Positions 51,721-60,696 of a stretch of DNA of 64,000 nucleotides are shown one piece after another. The notes beneath the pieces are model-generated. The model saw only the letters and a list, made by a program, of their open reading frames with translations, made no database searches and was not told the origin of the DNA. The stretch is from Nocardia fusca NBRC 14340 (GTDB lineage: Bacteria; Actinomycetota; Actinomycetes; Mycobacteriales; Mycobacteriaceae). Position 1 is the stretch's first letter; each line of letters opens with the position of its first letter. The position numbers and the translations under genes are program-made. The DNA lies in NCBI RefSeq assembly GCF_001618425.1, contig NZ_BDCU01000036.1, positions 1-64,000 on the forward strand. Reading direction: 5' to 3'.

Positions 51721-52104
51721 ATGCAGAACACCGCCGCACCGGCCTTCCTGGCCGACTGCCCCACCCGCCTGGCGGTCGAGATCATCTCCGACAAGTGGGC
51801 CGTGCTCGTGCTCTTCGGGCTCAGCCGGCAACCTCGCAGGCACGGGGAGCTCGTCGACCTCATCGGCGGCATCTCCCGCAAGGTCCTCACCCAGACGCTG
51901 CGCCGACTCCAGCAGTACGGTCTGGTCGAACGTCATGCCGAAGCGCCACGGCGGGTCGTGTACAGCCTCACCGACCTCGGGGGGACCCTGGTCGAGCCCA
52001 TCGAGGTCCTGACGAGCTGGGCGCGGGACCACGGCGGGGCCATCGCCGACTTCCAGGAGGCGAACCGGAACGTTGCCTCGGATCGGGCACGCCCGGCGAG
52101 TTGA
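51721..52104 (+). CDS. HxlR-family regulator
   Basis: 127 residues from ATG 51721. FLADCPTRLAVEIISDKWAV, GLSRQPRRHGELVDLIGGIS, KVLTQTLRRLQQYGLVERHA and YSLTDLGGTLVEPIEVLTSW give the winged HTH of HxlR. The Cys at residue about 13 is in the position used for thiol sensing in many HxlR proteins. Probably represses the divergent oxidoreductase until electrophile stress. Confidence 0.92.
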   Translation: MQNTAAPAFLADCPTRLAVEIISDKWAVLVLFGLSRQPRRHGELVDLIGGISRKVLTQTLRRLQQYGLVERHAEAPRRVVYSLTDLGGTLVEPIEVLTSWARDHGGAIADFQEANRNVASDRARPAS

Positions 52105-52238
52105 TCCCGACGATGGCCGGACCCACCCGAGTACTCCCCCAGGACCCGACCGGATGCATTCGAGAACTGGAGTGCAGTGTGCGGTACCGAACCGTTCCCG
52201 GCCGGGCGCGACGGAGTGCGGCGACTAATATTCCGCAG

Positions 52239-52697
52239 ATGTCGTTGCCGAATGATATGCGTGCGTTCAATCGGTCCGTGGTCGAGAATTTCCGCGCCGG
52301 AGGCGGAACGATCACGATGGAGGGGATGCTGAAGGGATCCGACCTCGTTCTACTGACCACCGTCGGCAGGAGTAGCGGACGGCAACATATCGTGCCGCTC
52401 GGGTACCTGACCGACGGTGACGATCGAATCGTGTTGTGGGCGTCCAATATGGCCGCCGCCGAACACCCGGCGTGGTACCGGAATCTGGTCGCCGAGCCGC
52501 AGGTCATCGTGGAGCGGCCCACCCCGGCGGGTATCGATCTGTTCACCGGTACCGCGCACACCGCCGCGGGGGCCGAGCGGGAGCGGCTGTTCGCGATGCT
52601 GGCAGACCGGTTCCCACATATGGCCGCACATCAGCAGCAGACCGAACGGGAGATTCCGCTCGTGGTGGTGGAACGAGTGTCGGGCCGCGCCGATTAG
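52239..52697 (+). CDS. Deazaflavin (F420)-dependent nitroreductase-family protein
   Basis: 152 residues from ATG 52239. LVLLTTVGRSSGRQHIVPLG, RIVLWASNMAAAEHPAWYRN, LVAEPQVIVERPT and the REIPLVVVERVSG end are the Ddn family marks, including HPAWYRNL. Third such gene of the window. Cytoplasmic. Confidence 0.88.
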   Translation: MSLPNDMRAFNRSVVENFRAGGGTITMEGMLKGSDLVLLTTVGRSSGRQHIVPLGYLTDGDDRIVLWASNMAAAEHPAWYRNLVAEPQVIVERPTPAGIDLFTGTAHTAAGAERERLFAMLADRFPHMAAHQQQTEREIPLVVVERVSGRAD

Positions 52698-53019
52698 AGT
52701 GTCGGGTCGCGCACCTGCAGGTCGTCGCGGACGGCCCGTAGGCCCTCGGCTCGTCCGGCCGGCGAGCTCGTGCCGAGAGCTGGTCGGCGGCAGCCGATCT
52801 CGCTTCACCGAGAAATGCTCGCCATGATTCTGGACCTGGGTCTGCCACCGGTCGTGCCATAGGGTTCGGTCGCCCTTGCCTGTCACCGGCCACCGGAACT
52901 GCGGGACCGCCTCGTCGTCGCGGCGTCCCCGGTCGGCCGACCGGCTCGAGCGCAGCTCGAATCGTCGCCGGCACCGCGCCGCACATCGTATGGCCGGCCG
53001 ACTTCCCAGAAGGAGTCCG

Positions 53020-54015
53020 ATGTCCTCCGTGCGTGGCCCCGCGATCGGGTTGTCCGTCTTCGGTGTTGTCGCAGTGTGTTGCCTGAGCCTGGTCATGACC
53101 TCCGCGCGTGGACCGGCCACCGAGGTCGACACCGAATACGCGGCCGTCTTCAGCGATACCTCCGGGCTCACCGCCGGCAGCGGTGTCCAGCTGGCCGGAG
53201 CCCGGATCGGAACGGTCACCACGATCGATGTCGCCGACGACGCCACGGCCCGGGTGGGGTTCACCCTGGGCCACGACCGGACGGTCCGGGACACCACGCA
53301 CGCCGCGGTCCGCTATCAGAGCCTGCTCGGGCAGTACTACCTGGAACTGTTCGAGTCCGGCCCAGGAGGGACCGTGCTCGCCTCCGGGGCCACGATTCCG
53401 CGCGAGCGGACCACGCCGAGTGTCGACGTCTCGCGGCTGTTCGACGGATTCCGGCCATTGTTCACCGCGCTCGACATCGAGGAGCTGGGTCGGGTGGCGG
53501 AGAACGTGGGCCGGGTCCTCCAGGGCGACGGTGCGGGTATCGGACCGGTACTGACGGCGCTGGGCGACCTGCTCCAGTACGCGACGAACGAGCACGCGGC
53601 CGTGGCGGTGTTCATTCACAATCTGGGGAAGATCGCCACCGAGGTCGGCGGTATCGCCGAACAGGTCGGCGTACTGATCGAGGGGATCGCCGCCCTGGTA
53701 GGGCTGTTCGACGACGCCGCGAAACTGGTGAACTCGCTGTTCGCGGAGGATTCGAGCCTGGATTCGGAAGGCGGACTCCTCGCCGAGCCGGAATCTCTTT
53801 CCGAAGACGCCTACCCGGCGCTGCACGAGCAGTTGCGCGTACTCGCTTCTCGCCCCGACCAGCTCGTGGAGGTCCTGTCGCTGAAGCCGGAACTGATCAA
53901 CGGCTTGAACTCGGACCAGCCGGGAGGAAGCGCGGAATCCGCGGCCACCTGTCCGACCTGGCCGGTGGCTCCGGCCGGCGTCGCCGGAACGCAGCAACGG
54001 GCGGTGTGCCGATGA
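53020..54015 (+). CDS. Orphan Mce-family (MlaD-domain) protein
   Basis: 331 residues from ATG 53020 after AAGGAG. One N-terminal helix (IGLSVFGVVAVCCLSLVM) anchors the protein. The MlaD domain follows at about residues 40-120: YAAVFSDTSGLTAGSGVQLA, GARIGTVTTIDVADDATARV, TTHAAVRYQSLLGQYYLELF. A long helical tail (GKIATEVGGIAEQVGVLIEG) is the needle-like part of Mce proteins. In full mce clusters six such proteins with YrbE permeases import lipids; here it is alone with one associated protein. Overlaps the next small frame (ATGA). Confidence 0.88.
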   Translation: MSSVRGPAIGLSVFGVVAVCCLSLVMTSARGPATEVDTEYAAVFSDTSGLTAGSGVQLAGARIGTVTTIDVADDATARVGFTLGHDRTVRDTTHAAVRYQSLLGQYYLELFESGPGGTVLASGATIPRERTTPSVDVSRLFDGFRPLFTALDIEELGRVAENVGRVLQGDGAGIGPVLTALGDLLQYATNEHAAVAVFIHNLGKIATEVGGIAEQVGVLIEGIAALVGLFDDAAKLVNSLFAEDSSLDSEGGLLAEPESLSEDAYPALHEQLRVLASRPDQLVEVLSLKPELINGLNSDQPGGSAESAATCPTWPVAPAGVAGTQQRAVCR

Positions 54016-54113
54016 AGCACACCCGACCGGGCCGGATCGAATCCAGGCCCTCCCCTATCGGCGACTACCCGTGCCGCACCGGCACTCCCGTAGTGAGTGA
54101 GGACCCTCGGTGA
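54012..54113 (+). CDS. 33-residue peptide coupled between two Mce-related genes
   Basis: ATG 54012 overlaps the Mce stop (ATGA) and its TGA (54111-54113) overlaps the next GTG start (GTGA): KHTRPGRIESRPSPIGDYPC and TGTPVVSEDPR. No helix or signal is visible. The two overlaps suggest ribosomes pass through, either to make a peptide or only to couple the genes. Confidence 0.4.
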   Translation: MKHTRPGRIESRPSPIGDYPCRTGTPVVSEDPR

Positions 54114-54661
54114 GCGATACCTCGCAGACCGGCGAACAGCGGAAACTCGATGAACAGCGCGCACCCGGTTCGTTGGCCACCGTATCGGCGTGGGGACTCG
54201 CCGCGGTCGCGTTCGTCGTCCTGGCGGCACTTCTCGGCTGGCGCTGGTACTCCGCCCAGCACGAGCTCGACGACCTACGCGGCCGCATCACCGATCGCGA
54301 CCGGGTGGCCGCCGTCGCCGCCGACTACACGAAACGTTCGCTGACCTACGACTTCCGCAGCCTCGACGCTTTTTTCGCCGGTGTCCGGCAGGGAACGACG
54401 GCCGCGTTCGCCCACCGTTACGACACCGTCGGCGACACACTCGCGAAAGTCATGACCGAGGCCGAGGTCGTCGCCCAGGGCGAGGTCGTGAGCACCGCGG
54501 TCGAGGCCGTCGACGCGGACAACTACATCGTCACCGTTTTCGCTACCCAGCAGACCCGCAACGTCCGGCATCCGGAACCGGTCGGCGCACCCACCCTGGT
54601 GACCGTCGGTGTGCAGCGCGTCGGCGACGAATGGCTCGTCGCCGACTACCGCCCGCGATGA
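54110..54661 (+). CDS. Mce-associated membrane protein
   Basis: 183 residues from GTG 54110. One helix (LAAVAFVVLAALLGWRWYSA) near residues 30-50, then a periplasmic domain with AADYTKRSLTYDFRSLDAFF, RYDTVGDTLAKVMTEAEVVA and VTVGVQRVGDEWLVADYRPR, the usual mas pattern. These proteins stabilise Mce transporters in mycobacteria. Terminator follows directly. Confidence 0.85.
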   Translation: MSDTSQTGEQRKLDEQRAPGSLATVSAWGLAAVAFVVLAALLGWRWYSAQHELDDLRGRITDRDRVAAVAADYTKRSLTYDFRSLDAFFAGVRQGTTAAFAHRYDTVGDTLAKVMTEAEVVAQGEVVSTAVEAVDADNYIVTVFATQQTRNVRHPEPVGAPTLVTVGVQRVGDEWLVADYRPR

Positions 54662-54677
54662 GGCGCTCATCGCGGGC
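54651..54677 (+). terminator. Terminator of the Mce operon
   Basis: GCCCGCGATGA at 54651-54661 pairs exactly with TCATCGCGGGC at 54667-54677, loop GGCGC. The first arm includes the last codons and the TGA of the Mce-associated gene. Perfect 11-bp stem; no T-tract. Confidence 0.75.
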
Positions 54678-54681
54678 CTGA

Positions 54682-54857
54682 CCTGAAACCCGCTGGCCGA
54701 TTCTCGGCGCCGCGCTCACCGGTGGCTCATGTCGGCGGCGGACCTGGTGGCACAGCACGCGATTCCCGACGTAACCCTCCCGGTGGGTGCCGTCACCGTC
54801 TGCCTCGGTGGCGCGTACCTGGTCTGGCTGCTCCTCCGCGAGACCCGGCGCTGGTGA
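54682..54857 (+). pseudogene. C-terminal relic of a FecCD-type siderophore ABC permease
   Basis: Two frames: PILGAALTGGS, then after a shift near 54728 SAADLVAQHAIPDVTLPVGA and VTVCLGGAYLVWLLLRETRR to the TGA at 54857. 'ADLVAR..I....LPVG.VTA..G.P.FLWLL' is the invariant end of FecCD permeases. The other 280 residues are missing. Confidence 0.55.
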
Positions 54858-54882
54858 GCGACACCGAGCGTCCGCTGCGTCC

Positions 54883-55248
54883 TCATCCGCCATTCCCGGA
54901 GGTGGTGGGCGAGAGCCGATTCCGCCACAGCGCGAACGCACCGAGGACCGCGGCCACCGATCCGATGGTCAGGGCGAGGAAGCCGCCGACGATCCCGTAT
55001 CCGGTGCCGGGCCCGCCTTCGGCGGCGAGGACGACCAGCCCACCGAGCACCAGACCGGCCGACCCGGCCACGAGTGCGACGACCGCCGAGCGGCGTCCGG
55101 CGCGGCGGATGACGGCGCGGGCGCCGATCACCACACCCACGAGTCCCACCGCAACACCCACCAGGGACCATAGACGTCCGGTGGTCAACCCGGAGGCGTC
55201 CGACTGCGCCAGGATCTCCGAGGTGACGAGTAGCTGACGAACGGACAT
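54883..55248 (-). CDS. DUF6223 membrane protein
   Basis: 121 residues from ATG 55248 after AAGGAGGACGTC. Three spans: GRLWSLVGVAVGLVGVVIGA, SAVVALVAGSAGLVLGGLVV, GYGIVGGFLALTIGSVAAVL. Matches DUF6223. Divergent from the two-component system 55441-57182, so it may be its regulated target or a sensor partner. Confidence 0.75.
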   Translation of the reverse strand: MSVRQLLVTSEILAQSDASGLTTGRLWSLVGVAVGLVGVVIGARAVIRRAGRRSAVVALVAGSAGLVLGGLVVLAAEGGPGTGYGIVGGFLALTIGSVAAVLGAFALWRNRLSPTTSGNGG

Positions 55249-55366
55249 GACGTCCTCCTTCTCCGACGACCGATATGTGGGCCATCGTCGCCGCCGAATG
55301 CGCCTCCGGTCATCGTGCGCACGGAGGCATTCCGGTTGCCGCCGGGGGCGTAGGTAGCGGCGGGAG

Positions 55367-55382
55367 TACTGCGTCCGCAGTA
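55367..55382. promoter_or_regulatory. Palindrome in the divergent promoter of DUF6223 and the two-component system
   Basis: TACTGCG-TC-CGCAGTA at 55367-55382, perfect 7+2+7. A weaker repeat with arms GCCTCCG / CGGAGGC lies near 55304-55328. Either can be the response-regulator site. Confidence 0.5.
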
Positions 55383-55440
55383 GCCGGTGATCATCGCCGT
55401 GCACGACTTCCCCGCGCGAACATCGGGCTAGGGTGCATGA

Positions 55441-56523
55441 ATGGAAAGGCTCCGGAACTGGGCGATCGCCGCGGGTATCGCGGTGTTCCAGCTGGTCTCC
55501 GGGTTGTCCGGGCCGCCGGTCGGCTGGGTGCTGCTCGTCGTCGGCGGGCTGGCACCGGGCGCCACCGGCCGGGCGCCGGTTGCCGTGCTGGCCGTGACTG
55601 GGTCGACCGCGTTGGCGTATTCGGCCCTCGGGGTGGACGTACCCGCGGTCGCGTTCCTGGTCGCCGTGTACGCGGCGGTCCGCGCCGGGCGCTGGGTGGC
55701 GGCCGTGGCGGGATCGGTGGTCATGGTGGCGGCCATGCCCGTGGCGCTGCTGGTTTCGCCGCGCGGACTGCTCGTGAGCGAGGCCCTCATGGAGTCCCGG
55801 GACGTGCTGCAGTTGGCGTGGCTGGTCGCCGCGGGCGCGGCGGGCGAAGCCTTGCGGCAGGCCGAGCGGCGCGCCGACGAGGCCGAACGTACCCGGGAGG
55901 AGACCGCGCGGCGCCGGGCCGACGAAGAGCGATTGCATATCGCGCGGGAGCTGCACGATTCGCTGACCCACCAGATTTCGGTGATCAAAGTACAGGCCGA
56001 GGTAGCCGTCCACTCGGCCCGCCGGCGCGGCGAGCAGGTGCCCGATGCGCTGTCGGCGATCCTGGAGGCCGGTCGCGAGGCATCCCGGGAGCTGCGGGCC
56101 ACCCTGGCGGTCCTGCGGGACGACCGCCCACCGTCGTACGGACTCGATCATGTCGCGGAGCTGGTGGACCGGGTCCGCGCCACCGGTCTGGATACGACAT
56201 TGACGGTTGCCGGGCGGCGCGACACTCTGCCGGTGGCCGTGGACCGGACCGCGTACCGCATCGTCCAGGAGTCGCTGACCAACATCACCCGGCACTCCGC
56301 CGCCGGGACCGCGACAGTCCGTATCGATTACCGCCCGGACGCTGTAATGATCCGGGTGGACGACGACGGTCGAGCCACGCCGGACATAACGGCCGAGCCG
56401 GGTGTCGGACTGCTGGGGATGCGTGAACGGGTCACCGCCCTCGGCGGCCGGTTACACGCCGCGCCCCGCAGCGAGGGCGGTTTCACCGTCCGAGCCGAAC
56501 TGCCCGTGGAGCGGACGCCGTGA
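55441..56523 (+). CDS. NarL-type sensor histidine kinase
   Basis: 360 residues. Four or five N-terminal helices without a large sensor (WVLLVVGGLAPGATGRAPVA, WVAAVAGSVVMVAAMPVALL), then the HisKA_3 dimerisation helix RLHIARELHDSLTHQISVIK with phospho-His near residue 172, and the ATPase: YRIVQESLTNITRHSAAG (N box), DDDGRATPD, GVGLLGMRERVTALGGRLHA (G box). Signal unknown; the membrane part may sense envelope state. GTG of the regulator overlaps its stop. Confidence 0.92.
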   Translation: MERLRNWAIAAGIAVFQLVSGLSGPPVGWVLLVVGGLAPGATGRAPVAVLAVTGSTALAYSALGVDVPAVAFLVAVYAAVRAGRWVAAVAGSVVMVAAMPVALLVSPRGLLVSEALMESRDVLQLAWLVAAGAAGEALRQAERRADEAERTREETARRRADEERLHIARELHDSLTHQISVIKVQAEVAVHSARRRGEQVPDALSAILEAGREASRELRATLAVLRDDRPPSYGLDHVAELVDRVRATGLDTTLTVAGRRDTLPVAVDRTAYRIVQESLTNITRHSAAGTATVRIDYRPDAVMIRVDDDGRATPDITAEPGVGLLGMRERVTALGGRLHAAPRSEGGFTVRAELPVERTP

Positions 56524-57182
56524 TCCGTGTCCTGCTGATCGACGACCAGCCGCTGATCCGCAGCGGTTTCCGGGCGCTGCTCGAGCTGGAAGACGATATC
56601 GAGGTCGTGGCCGAGGCGGCCGATGGCGCGCGGGGCGTCGAGCTGGCTCGCGCACACCGGCCCGATATCGCGCTGGTGGACATCCAGATGCCGGTCGTGG
56701 ACGGCATCGAGGCGACCCGGCGTATCGCCGCGGACCCGGCCCTGGCCGGGGTGCACGTGGTGATCCTGACCAACTACGGTCTCGACGAGCACGTCTTCGA
56801 CGCCCTGCGCGCGGGCGCGGCCGGATTCCTGGTCAAGGACATCCACCCGGAGGACTTCCTGCACGCCGTCCGGGTCGCGGCCCGCGGTGACGCGCTGCTC
56901 GCGCCGTCGATCACGCGCAAGCTGATCGACCGGTACGTCAGCCGGCCGCCGGCCCCGGAGGTGATCGCCGGAACGACCGAGCTGACCGCCCGGGAGCGGG
57001 AGGTGGTCGTCCTCGTCGCGCGCGGCCTTTCGAACAATGAGATAGCCGCCCACCTGGTGATCAGCCCGCTGACCGCCAAAACCCACGTCAACCGGGCCAT
57101 GACCAAACTTCACGCCCGCGACCGGGCCCAATTGGTGGTCCTGGCCTACGAATCCGGCCTCGTGATCCCGCGCCGGGCGTGA
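56520..57182 (+). CDS. NarL/LuxR-type response regulator
   Basis: 220 residues from GTG 56520 (GTGA overlap). Receiver: VLLIDDQPLIRSGFRALLEL with the acidic pair, HRPDIALVDIQMPVVDGIEA with phospho-Asp near 53, VVILTNYGLDEHV, VKDIHPEDFL with the Lys. LuxR HTH near 150-200: LTAREREVVVLVARGLSNNE and LTAKTHVNRAMTKL. Partner of the kinase before it; likely controls DUF6223 too. Confidence 0.93.
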   Translation: MIRVLLIDDQPLIRSGFRALLELEDDIEVVAEAADGARGVELARAHRPDIALVDIQMPVVDGIEATRRIAADPALAGVHVVILTNYGLDEHVFDALRAGAAGFLVKDIHPEDFLHAVRVAARGDALLAPSITRKLIDRYVSRPPAPEVIAGTTELTAREREVVVLVARGLSNNEIAAHLVISPLTAKTHVNRAMTKLHARDRAQLVVLAYESGLVIPRRA

Positions 57183-57331
57183 TCTGCTCGCTCCCGCGCA
57201 CCGGCGTCCGGCGCCCGACCGGGCCGACATCGGTGAGAGCTCACAAACCCGCACCACAGAGAGTCCGGGTACGGTGACACCCACCCCCGATCACGGTGCG
57301 GTATTCCTGCTGAGAAATGAGGATGTACCCG

Positions 57332-58876
57332 ATGACCTCTACCGCCGAAAAACTGGCCGACCTGCGTAAGAAACTCGAGCTCGCGCAGGAGCCGGCCGGA
57401 GAGGCGGGAGCCGCCAAACGAGCACGTAAGGGCATACCGTCCGCCCGCGACCGCATCGAGATGCTGCTGGACCCGGGCACCTTCGTGGAGATCGGTGCTC
57501 TCGTGCGAAACCCGGCGGACAAGGACGCCCTCTACGGAGACGGGGTGGTCACCGGGCGTGGCCTGGTGGACGGCCGGCCCGTCGCGGTGTTCTCCCATGA
57601 CCAGACCGTGTACGGCGGCACCATCGGCGAGATGTTCGGCCGCAAGGTCGCCGCGATCATGGACCTGGCGGGGCGCATGGGCTGTCCGCTGGTCGGTATC
57701 AACGATTCGGGCGGCGCGCGCGTCCAGGAGGCCGTGACGTCGCTGCGCTGGTACGGCGAGTTGGCGACCAAGATGGAACCGCTCTCGGGGGCGGTACCGA
57801 TGGTCTCGCTGATCCTGGGTAACTGCGCGGCCGGCGCGGTCTACCAGCCGATCTGCACCGATGTCGTGGTCGCCACGAAGAGCGCGCACATGTTCGTCAC
57901 CGGGCCCAAGATCATCGAGGACGCCATCGGCGAGAAGGTGGACATGGAGGAGCTGGGCGGTGCGTACAACCAGGCCGCCTACGGCAATATCCACCATGTG
58001 GCCGAGGACGAGGCGGCGGCCTTCGCGTGGGTCCGCAACTACCTGAGCTACCTGCCGTCGAGCGCTGTCGAACTGCCGCCGATCGTGAACCCCGGACTGG
58101 AGCCGGAGGTCACCGAATCCGATCTGGCGCTGAACACGCTGGTCCCCGACTCGGACAACGCGGTCTACGATATGCACGACGTGCTGTTGCGTATCTTCGA
58201 CGACGGCGAGTTCCACGAGATCGGTGCGGCCGCCACCAAGAACCTGATCACCGGTTTCGCCCGCGTCGACGGTCACCCGGTGGGTGTGGTCGCCAACCAG
58301 CCGACCGTGCTGGCGGGCGCGCTCGACGCCAAGGCCGGCGACAAGGCCGCGCATTTCATCCATATCTGCAACGCCTTCGAGATCCCACTGGTGCTGGTGG
58401 TCGACACCCCCGGCTTCCTGCCCGGCGTAGAACAGGAGAAGGTGGGCGTCATCAAGCGCGGCGGCCGGTTCCTGTTCGCCTATGTGGAGGCCACCGTCCC
58501 CAAGGTGACCGTGGTGGTCCGCAAGGCCTACGGCGGCGGGTGGGCGGTCATGGGCGCCAAAGCTCTCGGCTGCGATATCTACCTGGCCTGGCCGACCGCG
58601 CGTATCGCGGTCATGGGGGCCGAGAGCGCGGTGGGCCTGACCCAGCGCAAGGTCCTCGACGCGACCCCCGAGGATCAGCGCGCCGCGCTGCGGCAGCAGA
58701 TGATCGACTTCTACAACGCGACCGTCGCGACCCCGTGGATCGCGGCCGAACGCGGCTACATCGATAGCGTGATCGAGCCGTCGGCCACCCGGCTGGAGCT
58801 CCGGCGGGCCCTGCATCTGCTCCGCGACAAGAAGGTCATCCGTTACCCGCGCAAACATCATCTGCTGCCCCTGTGA
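57332..58876 (+). CDS. Acyl-CoA carboxylase beta (carboxyltransferase) subunit
   Basis: 514 residues from ATG 57332 (GAGGA eight bases before; ATG 57317 possible). Carboxyltransferase halves: ARDRIEMLLDPGTFVEIGAL, GINDSGGARVQEAVTSLRWY, VPMVSLILGNCAAGAVYQPI, MFVTGPKIIEDAIGEKVDME, LVVDTPGFLPGVEQEKVGVI, VRKAYGGGWAVMGAKALGCD. It joins biotin-bound carboxylate to acetyl-, propionyl- or longer acyl-CoA. No alpha or epsilon subunit is nearby, so the partner is elsewhere; homologs serve malonyl-/methylmalonyl-CoA or mycolate synthesis. Confidence 0.95.
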   Translation: MTSTAEKLADLRKKLELAQEPAGEAGAAKRARKGIPSARDRIEMLLDPGTFVEIGALVRNPADKDALYGDGVVTGRGLVDGRPVAVFSHDQTVYGGTIGEMFGRKVAAIMDLAGRMGCPLVGINDSGGARVQEAVTSLRWYGELATKMEPLSGAVPMVSLILGNCAAGAVYQPICTDVVVATKSAHMFVTGPKIIEDAIGEKVDMEELGGAYNQAAYGNIHHVAEDEAAAFAWVRNYLSYLPSSAVELPPIVNPGLEPEVTESDLALNTLVPDSDNAVYDMHDVLLRIFDDGEFHEIGAAATKNLITGFARVDGHPVGVVANQPTVLAGALDAKAGDKAAHFIHICNAFEIPLVLVVDTPGFLPGVEQEKVGVIKRGGRFLFAYVEATVPKVTVVVRKAYGGGWAVMGAKALGCDIYLAWPTARIAVMGAESAVGLTQRKVLDATPEDQRAALRQQMIDFYNATVATPWIAAERGYIDSVIEPSATRLELRRALHLLRDKKVIRYPRKHHLLPL

Positions 58877-59031
58877 AACAGCTGCCCAACCGGCCCCGGC
58901 TCAGCAACACCGGTGCCGGTTCGGTATGACCTGCTACGCCCGTCCCGGGCGCTCGGGATCAGATGCGCTTGTTCACCGGGTACGCCGAGGTCGCACTGCC
59001 CGCACCAGCGGGCAGCACCTCCGCCTTCCGC

Positions 59032-60119
59032 TCAGGCAGGCACGGTTGTATCGCCAGGCGGGTCACCCGTCATCGGCACGGACGCTCCTGGACCCAGCTC
59101 CTCGGGCGCGGGCAGTTCGATGCCGGGTGGGTGCACGAAACCGGCGAACCCTCCGAGCCCTTCCGCACCCTCCGCGATAACAGCTCCGATGGGTGTCAGC
59201 TCGCCCTTGATGATGACATCTACGTCCCCACCTTCCGGGTCGCCTTCCTTCTTCTGAACCCGCACCATCGCCGATCCGTTGTCGAACGTGATGACATCGC
59301 CACTCATCAGATCGTTCGGGTCGACCGGTTCAAGTGCCTTTTCGTCGGTCCACTCGGCATCCGTACCGGCGTAGGCAGCCTTCGCGTCGGTCGTGCTCTT
59401 GTTGCTGTACGCCTTTTCGTAGGCGTCGGCGACGCTCGCCGACACTGTCTCGGTGACGCCGTCTCCAGCGTGGGTGTACACAACGCTGCGGCGGTCGCCT
59501 CGCGCCGCTGCGGGAGAGGAAGGCGCAGCCGACCGCGGTGCGGTCTCACCGGCCTGCCGTCGTGGATCCGTCACCGGTGATTCGTCGGCCGATGGCTGGG
59601 GGGACTGCGCGGTGACCGCCTGTTGCGCAGGTGGCGGCGCACAGGGGTGAACTGCGTTCCTGGCGCGGAATCGTGAGGCCGGCCGGGATCGTTCTCGCTG
59701 CTTTCGTCCGGGGCGGGATCGGTCGGCCCGGGATCGGCCGGCCCGGAATCCGGCAGGTTCGACAGCAGCAACGGCAGCAGCAGACCGGCCGGATCGAGTC
59801 CTTGTCCTCCGCTGAGCGGAACCCCAGGGGCGGTTCGGTCTGTTCCCGAGCTTGCTCGGGACGGCGAGCTGCTCTCGGGATGGGAGTTCTCTTCCGAAAC
59901 TCCACCAGATGAGTCGCCGACGCCGGGGTCAGATGTTGGTGCGGGGGCGGAACCGAGTGCTGATCCCTGCTCGACACCGGCGGGAACCGCACCACCGAGC
60001 CCCATGTAGGCCGGATCGGCCACAGCACCCGCTGAACCCGAATCGCCGGCACCACCTTCCGAACCCGAATCGCCGGTACTACCCTCGAGCTCATCACTGC
60101 ATCTCTCCGGTTCGACCAC
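59032..60119 (-). pseudogene. Frameshifted paralogue of the 62712 Ser/Gly-rich protein
   Basis: Two minus frames together match the right-edge gene. Frame 1 (60119-59571): SGGQGLDPAGLLLPLLLSNL. After one shifted base near 59640-59660, frame 2 (to 59032): VVYTHAGDGVTETVSASVAD, AYEKAYSNKS, LEPVDPNDLMSGDVITFDNG, EGDPEGGDVDVIIKGELTPI, PPGIELP. Intact paralogue: LEPVDPSDLASGDLITFDDG, EGDPEGGIVEVIIKGELTPI. The N-terminal section with the Ser/Gly repeats is also mostly absent. Each half can be read as its own ORF, but it is most simply one broken gene. Confidence 0.7.
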
Positions 60120-60456
60120 GGCCGCCGATTCAGGCCGAGTTTCGACTGCCGACCGGCGGTAAAGCGTTTGATCGAATACCGCGTCGGATTGCCCCCAGCA
60201 AATCCACGCTAACCGCGTCGCAGTGCTTCTTCAACTACAGAGAATGTAAAGAGAATACGCGCGCGTAGCTGTCCGCAACCGGGAGCTCGGCGTCGGACCG
60301 CACGCTCACAGACCCGGCCGGCCCGGTGGGGGCCACGGCGCTACTGGGCTCATCTGCGCAGGTTGCACCTACAACCAGGCCCTTTCAGCGAATAGCGAAC
60401 GAGCCTGTGTCGTCGTACCTGTTCCGCTCCGGGCCCCTCCCCGCCCGCCGCTCCCG
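60120..60456. other. 337-base gap upstream of the zinc-knuckle frame
   Basis: The first 115 bases are open on the minus strand upstream of GTG 60119 and may be decayed 5' coding of the paralogue (WICWGQSDAVFDQTLYRRS). GC is lower near 60200-60250. No other feature recognised. Confidence 0.35.
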
Positions 60457-60696
60457 GTGGATCGCCGGAATTATTCAGCCGACCTTCCGACCTGCCCCTG
60501 CTGTGGAATTTACAATTTCCGAACAAAGCGAGGAAGGAACGTCAGGAGGTGCGATTTCTGTTCGAATTTCCGATGTCGCCGGAGCGGTAGTCCCATACCT
60601 ACCACTCGCGTACATTCCGGTAGGCCATCCGTTATTCTGCCGGGATACGTACTATCCGAAGACGAGGACACTGCGCATCTACCGGTAGGTCGATGA
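60457..60696 (+). CDS. Small Cys-rich (CPCC...CDFC) protein candidate
   Basis: 79 residues from GTG 60457 with no clear ribosome-binding site. YSADLPTCPCCGIYNFRTKR and VRRCDFCSNFRCRR place four or five Cys as a possible zinc knuckle; the CPCC start resembles the 'CPCC' cysteine-rich family, but the acidic WEDD that should follow is absent. A longer frame (60326-60688) overlaps and is less protein-like. AT-richer than its surroundings. Confidence 0.35.
   Translation: MDRRNYSADLPTCPCCGIYNFRTKRGRNVRRCDFCSNFRCRRSGSPIPTTRVHSGRPSVILPGYVLSEDEDTAHLPVGR

Noticed and set aside
52350..53297. 315-codon minus frame over the F420-family gene and Mce promoter
   Set aside because: No motif; overlaps better supported genes.
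57146..58861. 571-codon minus frame
   Set aside because: Antisense of acyl-CoA carboxylase beta; residues are Arg/Asp/His-rich without motifs.
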